From contig CM037870.1 in assembly GCA_021292105.1 (NCBI GenBank), positions 17,911,087 to 17,975,086 of the forward strand: 64,000 bases of DNA. Reading direction: 5' to 3'. This document shows positions 56,331 through 64,000 of the stretch, in pieces. The notes below the pieces were generated by a model. That model was not told the DNA's origin. It made no database searches and was given only the letters and a program-made list of their open reading frames with translations. A program made the position numbers and the translations under genes. Each line of letters opens with the position of its first letter. Within the stretch, counting starts at the first letter, position 1. This stretch comes from Anadara kagoshimensis (lineage: Eukaryota; Mollusca; Bivalvia; Arcoida; Arcidae).

Positions 56331-56667
56331 GCGGTAGCTCAGTTGGTAGAGTACTCGCGCTGTAAGTGGAAGGTCGTGGGTTCGATCCCCGACCGGGTCT
56401 GACCCAAGACTTGAAAGTGGGTAGTGACTGTTCTTTCGCCAAGCACTCGGCATTATGAAATGAAAGTCACGGTTCTTTCGGATATGAACTTGAAATAAAC
56501 GAGGTCCCGTGTCACGGTGGGCTTGGCACGCTAAAGAACCATGCTGTATAATGCCATCAGCGCAACGCACAGGCAAAATGTCTGCACCTTCGCCTACAGC
56601 TGGCGACGTCTCGATATAAGTGAAATATTCTTGACTTGGACGTTAAACACCATTACTCAACTCATTA
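56331..56667 (+). mobile_element. Full-length tRNA-derived SINE (reference copy)
   Basis: A perfect A box 'TAGCTCAGTTGG' (56335-56346) and B box 'GTTCGATCC' (56380-56388) form the head, so a polymerase III promoter is still recognisable. The body has 'GGGTCTGACCCAAGACTTGA', 'TTTCGCCAAGCACTCGGCAT', 'AACGAGGTCCCGTGTCACGG' and 'CTTGGCACGCTAAAGAACC', then 'TCGCCTACAGCTGGCGACG', 'TCTCGATATAAGTGAAATAT', and the tail 'GACGTTAAACACCATTACTC'. Length is ~337 bp. It may be related to published molluscan V-SINEs such as RUDI, but I cannot verify that here. It lacks a clear target duplication. Confidence 0.92.
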
Positions 56668-56739
56668 CAATATCATTTTAGTAATAATTATATATCCTAG
56701 AGATATATCCTAATTTAACAAAACGAGGTTTTTATTTAC

Positions 56740-57005
56740 ATGTTCAGCTGGTAGAATGCTCGCCTTGTACGTAAGGGGTTGGTGTTAAAATCTTTCCTGT
56801 GTAAGATTGGATCATAGGTAGTGATTGTTCTTTTGCCAAGCACTTGGCATTAAGGATTAAAAGTCACGGGGTCCTTCGGAAGAGATCTTAAAAATCAATG
56901 TCTCTTTTGTGTTATGGAAGGCGTGGCACGTCAAAGAACCCATTCCTGCACATTGCCCTGAGCACCCTGTCTCGATATAAGTGAACATTTTTGACTGGGG
57001 TGTTG
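56740..57005 (+). mobile_element. Same SINE family, older copy
   Basis: 'TTCAGCTGGTAGAATGCTCG' (A box), 'GGGGTTGGTGTTAAAATCTT' (decayed B box), 'TTTTGCCAAGCACTTGGCAT', 'CACGGGGTCCTTCGGAAGAG', 'GGCGTGGCACGTCAAAGAAC', 'CTGTCTCGATATAAGTGAAC' and 'TTTTTGACTGGGGTG' follow the reference order. The 'TCTGCACCTTCGCCTACAGC' part is missing. Confidence 0.86.
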
Positions 57006-57017
57006 ACCTAAATTCAA

Positions 57018-57128
57018 TTAATCTTTCACCAAGCACTGATTTAGAAATGAAACCATGGGACTCTTTTGGAGAGACCTTATTAACCAAAATCCTCGTGGAA
57101 CCCCTCCCCCGGTCATTGCCCTGAATTA
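57018..57128 (+). mobile_element. SINE body fragment
   Basis: 'TTTCACCAAGCACTGATTTA', 'GAAACCATGGGACTC', and 'GGAACCCCTCCCCCGGTCAT' then 'TGCCCTGA' are SINE body words without the tRNA head. Confidence 0.7.
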
Positions 57129-57129
57129 A

Positions 57130-57392
57130 GACAAACAGTAACGTGCTAAGTTTTATATTGCCATGCGCTCAGGACAATGTACATTGGGAATGAAGTTCTT
57201 TAGCGTGGCATTGCTACCATGATATCTACCGGGATATGTTTTAAGGGATCTCCCGAAGACCCCATAACTTTCATTTCTAAATACCGATAACTGACGAAAG
57301 AACAGTCACGCCCTATTTTCAAGTCTTCAGACACGACTGAGGTTCAAACTCTGTCATCCCACACTCTACAAACAAAACTGAACTATTATACT
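57130..57392 (-). mobile_element. SINE, minus strand
   Basis: The reverse complement has a decayed head ('TAGAGTGTGGGATGACAGAG', 'TTTGAACCTCAGTCGTG'), then 'GTCTGAAGACTTGAAAATAG', 'GTGACTGTTCTTTCGTCAG', 'TTATGGGGTCTTCGGGAGAT' and 'CACGCTAAAGAACTTCATTC'. It faces the preceding fragment tail-to-tail. Confidence 0.82.
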
Positions 57393-58012
57393 ACCGATAC
57401 TTAGAGAACATGAAGACGTCTTACTGCGACTAAGTCATTTGTAGTTAGAGAGTCCGATACAATAGCTAAAGAATATCAATATCGCTATTATTCTGTCTCG
57501 TAAACGCAAGGACAATGTCCCTTAGATATAATAAAATCCCTATAAATAGAGGTCAATGACCTATGACCCCAATACAATGATAAATAATACCGAATAAAGA
57601 AATATAGTATGTCTTCAATGAATTGGAAACTAACTCATTTTTCTTAACATATCAATTTATTGATATAATGATACGTACGTTCATACATCTTTCTCGGCAT
57701 TTATACTATAGCTATCTTCAGTGTGCAAAACAAATGCTGGATTGGTTGATTGTTGGTTGTTTTTTTAAATAATTTTTACCTCTCATCAGCACTTTTGCAG
57801 CTATTTTACAAGATATTTGTTTTTGTATAAATCTAAAAGATTCATACAAATACAAATTCATGCGATTTTTGCGAGAACATGTCTGCTTTGCTTTGCACTA
57901 GTATGTGATTGTAGTGACCTTTGGAGTGCTAGAACACTTAACGAAATGTGGCAGATTAACATTGCAGTCCAAAATATATTAAACTGGTACCGAGCAAACT
58001 AGTAAAGGCCTG
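57393..58012. other. No recognised feature
   Basis: AT-rich DNA with no repeat or coding signal seen. Confidence 0.4.
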
Positions 58013-58163
58013 CGACAAAGAAACCCCTTTTCGATCGGGTTGGATCGATCCACAGTTCTGCCCGGGCCCGGATTTGAAAACTAACGCAATAATCAATCGG
58101 TCAAAGAAACACCCTTTCGATCGGATCGGAGTTGAATTCACAGTTCTGACAGGGTGCGGGTTA
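58013..58163. repeat. Two-unit duplication (~61 bp units, 89-bp offset)
   Basis: 58013-58073 and 58102-58163 share 'CAAAGAAAC.CC.TTTCGATC', 'GG.T.GGA', 'CACAGTTCTG.C.GGG' and 'CGG.TT'. It is GC-richer than its surroundings. Confidence 0.82.
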
Positions 58164-59416
58164 ACACTTTAATAACTTTGTCACCGTCACTACATTCGAA
58201 CAGGACTACCTTATATGTAATAATTTTAAATTGGTTTTATGCTGTAACCAAGTGTGCTTGCACTTTATAAGTACAAGTAACAATAATTTCGAAAAAAAAT
58301 TATTTAATTATCTTCAATGGATAGTATTTCCCTGACACGGATTGCAAAGTATCAGGTTAATAGTTATTATGCACATAAAATACATGTTACGAAACGTCGT
58401 TTATAAAGGTCTTGAATTTTTAAAAAAATAATACCTATATAGTAACACATTTTGTATAATGGTTATATCAAACGCCGCATTTATTTTTTAATCAAAGGTT
58501 TTGAATTTAGAAATATTATATTCATTTTGTATAATGGTTACTAATAGCTTCAAGAAAAATCAGTTTACAAATTCCATTTCTAAGCACAACCATTTACTCT
58601 GTATCTCTATATTTGAAGATAATTGTTATAAATCGCTATTTGATAATTCTACAGTCTGTCCAAACAGTATAATTGTAAATACTAATTCAGTCACTAAATG
58701 CCCATTCACTATATATGACTTAATCAATCTATATGCTGATTTCTTGCCATCGAGCAGATAACGTTCAAACCTTATTTAAAAAGCTACCACATTGCCAAAA
58801 CAAATAATATTTAAATAATATTGGAGAGAGTTATATGGAATACTTCTGTTGCCAGTGAGAATAAATGAATTTGTTAGAAAAGAGATTGGATCCGAGCAGT
58901 TTCTGAGTTAGTTAAATGATAAATTGTTTTCTAAATGCCACCAAGTACCAGAATATTATGAGTCTTGTTTGAGGAATATCCAGGAAATTATGTTGAATGA
59001 TTGATGGCTCTGTTTATTGTATATAGTGTTAAACAGACCTGTTCACTAACTTATAGAAAATGATTTTTAATTCTATTACAAACGGAAGAAATTGCTGTAA
59101 ATGGAAATTGTGAAAACGGTAATGGAAACTCGATTTTCTGCATGTAACGTTGTTATCGAATCATTTGCTTAAAAAACAAAAGATCGATGTTTCTAAGAGT
59201 CTCATCATGATATACAAGGAATATAAATCAACTTTCAACAGCATGTAACCTCGAGGGAAAGCCAAGCTGTAATGTAATATAAAAGTATACACGATTTGTA
59301 ATCTATACACTTAATGACCGTTTTACACAATAAAAGCCATATAGATCTAAACTAGTTATCGTTCGAATTTTTTAATGTCTACATGTCGACAAATTTTCAG
59401 CAGTAAACACTTACAT
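58164..59416. other. No recognised feature
   Basis: AT-rich. 'TTTTGTATAATGGTTA' occurs at 58450 and 58529, a weak ~80-bp duplication. An 86-codon frame (58501-58761) has no family resemblance. Confidence 0.35.
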
Positions 59417-59492
59417 ATTATGAAACCAAAATTGTTTTCAAGATGCTGAAAAGATTACCAAAAAAACACAAATATATTTTACCAAATTTAGC
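59417..59492 (+). repeat. Family C 3' part
   Basis: 'ATTATGAAACCAAAATTG', 'TTTTCAAGATGCTGAAAAGA' and 'AAATATATTTTACCAAATTT' match the second half of the family. Confidence 0.65.
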
Positions 59493-59670
59493 TAAGGAAT
59501 ACTTTGCATCAGGGAGTATAACTTAGTTTTTGAGGATCTTAAAATTTTAACTTGCAGCTAATTTAGACAATAGTATATTTCTGATACACAATATTTCCTA
59601 CTGTGTTTGTGATATCCTCGAGGCACCAGCCACCAACTGAGACATCGGCTTAGGGGGTTTATATTACATA

Positions 59671-59775
59671 TTATACTAGTTTTAATTATACAGCACTAGA
59701 CAGCCGTTTCGGATTACAATTCCTCATCGGTAGTGCTTGGACCAAAATTATGAAGCTGAAACCAACATTGTTCTC
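59671..59775 (+). repeat. Family C 5' part
   Basis: 'TTATACTAGTTTTAATTATA', 'CAGCACTAGACAGCCGTTTC', 'GGATTACAATTCCTCATCGG', 'TAGTGCTTGGACC' and 'AAAATTATGAAGCTGAAACC' are the best-kept start of the family in the window. Confidence 0.83.
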
Positions 59776-60411
59776 AATAATTACTCTACTACATTCCAAT
59801 CTTAAAATAATATTCAAAATTATGTTTATATATTCAGATATAGTATCTAGATTCTTTATTTCAGTTTTTTTTTTCCTTCGTCGCATTCTATTTCTGAACC
59901 ATTATTCTCTCACTTCCAGAAATTACAATTTTATTCCCTCTTAAATGACCCATAATATGATCACCATCCTTATAACTACATGTATCTTAAATAAAAGAGT
60001 ATTTATGAAGAAATTAAGAGACACGCAATAATGTTTACACATTCGTTACTCGTTTAAGAATCATGTTTGCTTATTGGCAAAGCAAGTTGTTTTATTCTCA
60101 TCTTCTGATTATTTTCCCACGATTTTTCGACCATTTATATGAATGTTCTTCTCGTCACAAGTATACATACCGCCATGCCCTGATTTCGCAATCATTATTT
60201 ACCTGACTTGTATGTTAAAATATTTGCATGCTTAAATCTAGAATTCGATCTTAAATTGATTTTTTAATAATTCTGTTACACTCAAGATAATCAATAATTA
60301 AAGGTGTCATTGTCCAGCTGTCTGCGATCTTGTTATTTCTATACAACTAACCAATTATTTAATCACATGTATATTTATGTTCATATGATTTTAACAATAT
60401 TAATATCCTTT
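59776..60411. other. No recognised feature
   Basis: AT-rich DNA with short frames only. Confidence 0.4.
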
Positions 60412-60739
60412 TCGAATTCTCCATCTCCGTCAGTGGTAGGTCATGGGTTCGAACCCCGATCGGGTTTGACCCAAGACTTGAAAATGGATAATGACTTTTT
60501 TCGCCAAGCACTGCATTACGAAATGAAAGTCGCTGTTCTTTCGGATGGGATCTTTAAAAAAAACGAGGTCCCGTGTCACGGTAGACTTGGCACGATACAG
60601 AACCCTGCTGTATAACACCATCAGCGCAACGCAAAGGCAAAATGTCTGCACCTTCGCCTATAGCTGGCGATGTTATAAGTGCAATATTCTTGACTGGAAC
60701 GTTAAACACCATTAATCAACTCAACTCGAATTCTCCATC
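60412..60739 (+). mobile_element. 5'-truncated SINE with perfect 14-bp target-site duplication
   Basis: The 14 bases 'TCGAATTCTCCATC' occur at 60412-60425 and again at 60726-60739, exactly flanking a SINE of the reference family. The insert starts just upstream of the B box ('GGTCATGGGTTCGAACCCCG') and so lacks its A box. It runs through 'GGTCCCGTGTCACGGTAGAC', 'TCGCCTATAGCTGGCGATG', and the tail 'AACGTTAAACACCATTAATC'. The pattern is that of target-primed reverse transcription. Without an A box it is probably not transcribed from its own promoter. Confidence 0.93.
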
Positions 60740-61076
60740 ATTTAGACTCAGGTTCTTTATCACTGATACCATCGGAATTACAAAAATCACCAGTCTGCGA
60801 TCTTGCCGATCTTGCGATTCCTTAACGATAAGCCTATGCATCGTTACCAATTATATATAAATTAAATTAACTGTGAAGTTTTAACAAATTGTTAATGTGG
60901 TAGGTACATGTATCATAGGTGATGTTGATAAATCGTGATCAGATATATTTAAACAGAGAAGTTATAAGTACATTCTGAGGCAGCAATTAGTAAAATGATT
61001 TTTTTCCAGATGCAATCTTGTGAATATTAAAAAAATCAATAAACGGTATTCTTTGGTAAATGGTCACAGAACCATT

Positions 61077-61175
61077 TTACTACATTTGTGGTAACAGTCG
61101 TTACTACATTTGTGATTCGTTACTACATATGTGACACTATTTTATTACATTTGGGACAGTTACTACACTTGTAGT
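61077..61175. repeat. Short tandem repeat 'TTACTACATTTGTG', five units of 18-24 bp
   Basis: Variants lie at about 61077, 61101, 61120, 61142 and 61160. A further 'AACTACATATAG' sits on the far side of the adjoining hairpin. Confidence 0.8.
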
Positions 61176-61181
61176 AGTAAT

Positions 61182-61237
61182 GTCATGTGCTACTTTTGAA
61201 TTTTTATAAAATAATGCATTCAAAAGTAGCACATGAC
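61182..61237. repeat. Perfect 20-bp inverted repeat, 16-bp loop
   Basis: 'GTCATGTGCTACTTTTGAAT' (61182-61201) is exactly complementary to 'ATTCAAAAGTAGCACATGAC' (61218-61237). One more base pair extends the stem (61181/61238). No mismatch is present although nearby repeats are decayed. Confidence 0.95.
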
Positions 61238-61582
61238 AGTAACTACATATAGGGGTCTCTCTAACCTTCTATGAAACCCGTTTTCAAGAGATCCATAGGC
61301 CTTTTAGTCACATGAATTTCTATACCATTGCCTGTTTCTAAGCATTCATAAGTATATAAGATTTCTTTTTTACATAACCCACCAGTTTAATTCTATGTAA
61401 ATACTTCGTTAAAAATATGTTTTACAGAAATGTTCAAATGTCTATTCAATTATTTCTAGACTTTTACCTTCAACGTTTAAATAAAAGAATTACAAATGGT
61501 GTTCTATCCATGAAGAACCACTGTTTCTTTATTCATTGTCAACGGCAAACACATGTGCAAATAAAAATAAATATTATTCAAA

Positions 61583-61619
61583 TAAAAAACAAACATACTA
61601 ATCCATGTCCGAATCACAT
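61583..61619 (-). repeat. Family A 3' terminal fragment, minus strand
   Basis: 'AAAAAACAAACATACTAATC' then 'CATGTCCGAATCAC' is the reversed last ~35 bases of family A. A weaker match ('GTCCCATGTCCAAATAGCAA' then 'TCCC') follows at about 61786. Confidence 0.7.
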
Positions 61620-61819
61620 GCATGTATTGTTTTATGTATAGGGCGCAGGGATACATATTTCCTTATTAAAGATATTAGAGTCAAGATTGTTTCAAATAAA
61701 TTTTGTTTTTCGAAGCGACGCTGAGTATCTACGGTCTAGCACTTGCTTCTTTCTTGAGAGATGGTTATAAACTAAACATAAACACACCAGTCCCATGTCC
61801 AAATAGCAATCCCCTATAT

Positions 61820-62940
61820 ACAAATTTACCCTTTACATTTTCAGAATTTGTGATCCAAACAGTCGACAATCACATACTACTGCCCTATGAGTGTACACAT
61901 AAACAATTTCAGGTCTAGCTATTGTACATTTTTGTCAGTCTGAGATTTGTAATTTTTCAATAATTCATATGAGATCCTCTACAGGAATGACGTCAAAATG
62001 GAGAATTTTATAAACCGTTTATTTGGCAATACGTTTGTTATCTTTTCAGTTTTAGGTTGCTGTTGCCCTTTTCACAATGTGTCAAAGCTATTCTAGTGCA
62101 AAAAAGTTTGTTATTTTTCGAAGAAAAACATACTTCGGAACTCTTCTAAAATCAGGACAAATTATTCATAAGAGTTTCCATGACCATGATTTTTTTTCCT
62201 TTTTGATCAGTTTCCATGACAATAATAAGTAACTATTTTAATAGTTAATAGCCTCCTTCCGTTTTTACTTTAATGTTGATGCTTTGGGCATTACGGAAAC
62301 ATTTATTGCACAGCACTTTCTTATTACATATTATTGTTTTTATAAAGTATGGTTATTAGAACACCATATAATTGCTATATAATCGAGTCGCCACATATGT
62401 TCAATCAGATTGCTTGGTACTTGATTGTAAATTATTAAGAGGTTTTTATTTTGCTAAAAGGATTTAGAGGAAAATATAAAAACAAGTTACAAAATTTTAA
62501 TACCTACAATAATATTTTAGACATTTTATTCGGAAATTAAGCCATTCAAGTATTTTACAGAAAATTTAATAATTCTTAAAATTCACTTGATGTATCGATT
62601 AACAAATTTGTGCTCTATGTCGACTCCACCTAAAAGTGTTTGAATTAAAACATTGTAAAATCTATAAAAATAAAGGAGAAATGGATTCTTTGATTCCAAT
62701 AAAAGGGGAAAGCGAAACTCATCTTGTTTGGCAGTAAAAGTATTATACCGTATGCATTTCATATATATAAACAACCGTATGACATATTTTGTAATTTGCA
62801 CAAAGTTAGGCTCTATATCTGCGATGTCCTAATTTTGAATATTTATGGATAAAGTATATAAAGAAGCATATTTTGAAATCTTTAATTCACGGAAAAATCG
62901 AGCGCAAGAAACACTAAAAAATATGTTAAAATGGTAGATT
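61820..62940. other. No recognised feature
   Basis: AT-rich DNA with short frames only. Confidence 0.4.
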
Positions 62941-63005
62941 CCTTCTCTCTCTCTCCACACAATTTTTCTCTGTCTCTCTCCACACAATCTCTCTCTTTCT
63001 CTCTA
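62941..63005. repeat. CT-rich tract with two 'CTCTCCACACAAT' units
   Basis: 'CTCTCTCCACACAATTTTTC' and 'CTCTCTCCACACAATCTCTC' form an imperfect ~30-bp repeat. Confidence 0.85.
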
Positions 63006-63549
63006 AGCCAACACACAAACTTACTTAACACACTTAGCTGATAAACTTTGATGAGTTTGAATTTAATTATAAAAGCGACAAGTTATCAATTCTAGACAAT
63101 CTAATGATTAATTGTTCGCAAGGAGAAAAAATTCGGAATAAGTAGGGTGAAATTGGTTAAGCCAATACATGACCTTATAAAACAATCAACCTAATCACAT
63201 CTCGGAGCCAAGTAAATAACTTTTCCTTGAGAACTAATTCTTTCTTATTAGATTTCTTCATGAAAGTAGTTATGTTAAATTTAAAAAGTGGCCATGCCGG
63301 GAATATCAAATACCTGTTATTCAGAAAAACACTCGCTAATAACACTTTTTGCACATTTTATTTGGCATTATTCAAACATAAAATCGTGAGCCAGAAAATA
63401 AATGGTGTTTTAGTTTGTAATTTGCGTTTGGGGATCAGATAAGAAGGCAGGGAGTACTCAGATTGAAGATTTAAAAGGCAATGGTAACCAATATCTAAGT
63501 TAAAGGCACCGTGACATAATAGTATTAGTAAAAATTATACAAATCCCTG

Positions 63550-64000
63550 GATTTATTTGGTTTTAAATGCTGCCAATTTCATTAGAATGGCTTACGAATC
63601 AAAGCCAAGGCCGTCACTGCATTTCCTGCCGGGAGTTTTTATTCAATTAAAATTAACACATTTCAGACTTTCAATATGCATTAAGTCTTAAAAAATAATT
63701 TGTCTTTGGTATGAAAGTCAGAGCTATTAAAAAATAAATCAATTTCCTAAGAGTTTTGCAGGTATTAGATCCAACAAATTTCAGACTTTCAATATGCATT
63801 TAGTTTAAAAATATAAATTGGCTTAGGTATGAAAGTCATAGCTATTAAAATTTCTAAATTAATTTCCTACGAGTTTAGTAGGCATCAGATCTAATACATT
63901 TCAGACTTACAATATGTGTTTGGTTTTCAATTATGTCGATTTCACGAGGTTGGTTTGCGAAGGAAAGCGAAAGTTACCGACATTTTTTTAATGGATTTCC
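63550..64000. repeat. Tandem array, ~118-120 bp units, running to the window edge
   Basis: 'ACATTTCAGACTTTCAATAT' followed by 'GCATT.AGT' begins at 63658, 63776 and 63896. Each unit continues 'GGTATGAAAGTCA.AGCTATT', 'AATTTCCTA.GAGTTT' and 'AGG.AT.AGAT'. A more diverged unit precedes them from about 63550. The last unit is cut by the window end. Confidence 0.85.

Noticed and set aside
56253-56576. 107-codon minus-strand open frame
   Set aside because: It lies antisense across a tRNA-derived SINE and is open by chance. The same antisense frame appears in other copies of the SINE.
61182-61237. microRNA gene
   Set aside because: A perfect stem of 20 bp with a 16-base loop is shorter than a typical animal pre-miRNA stem and lacks the usual mismatches. 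It is listed as a finding but not called as a miRNA.

Overview
The window looks like intergenic or deep-intronic DNA from an invertebrate animal, most likely a marine bivalve mollusc. It is very AT-rich with stop codons everywhere. No open frame is longer than about 110 codons, and the longest ones lie across repeats. Dispersed repeats that I recall as common in bivalve genomes are present: 'TATACCCCCGC...' elements followed by 'TCTGTCCGTCC', tRNA-derived SINEs with a 'GTTAAACACCA' or 'CGTAAAACATAATT' tail, and a non-LTR retrotransposon 3' end. The clade call is inference; the exact species cannot be read from the sequence. I found no intact protein-coding gene, rRNA, functional tRNA or CRISPR array. 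Every recognisable coding sequence is a transposon remnant.

Layout. 0-6 kb: a degenerate array of ~110-130 bp units (236-1101), then an old array of ~740-bp units (2090-6025) interrupted by SINEs. 6-16 kb: scattered dispersed repeats (families A, B and C, defined here), a foldback MITE, two 'CCCCCGC' elements and short tandem duplications. 16-20 kb: a long TTTA microsatellite, a 5'-truncated LINE end (17852-18270), GA and poly-A tracts. 21.2-22.4 kb: a cluster of at least four palindromic MITEs with Tc1/mariner-like ends. 23.4-25.6 kb: a ~105-bp array, a three-unit tandem of SINE heads and a minus-strand SINE. 26.8-33.1 kb: five tandem arrays (periods ~160, ~150, ~235 and ~100 bp, plus one orphan unit). 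33.5-37.6 kb: older dispersed repeats, a DNA transposon with inverted ends, a ~190-bp direct duplication and a head-to-head pair of family A. 40-46 kb: more family A and C, and a MITE. 47.1-47.3 kb: a frameshifted Tc1-type transposase C-terminus. 50-55 kb: a minisatellite interrupted by family A, another MITE and a 38-bp array. 56.3-57.4 kb: four SINE copies. 60.4 kb: a 5'-truncated SINE with a perfect 14-bp target-site duplication. 61.1-61.2 kb: a short repeat beside a perfect 20-bp hairpin. 63.5 kb to the edge: a ~120-bp array.

Repeat families are named A, B and C only for this report. Family A (about 15 copies) has a constant 3' end and variable 5' ends, and its 5' part translates to a shared peptide ending in a stop, so it is probably the 3' end of a retroelement. 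Family B is a second tRNA-headed SINE. Family C is a ~150-bp repeat found in both orientations. Nothing here amounts to a new functional system. The window records transposition, tandem amplification and decay.
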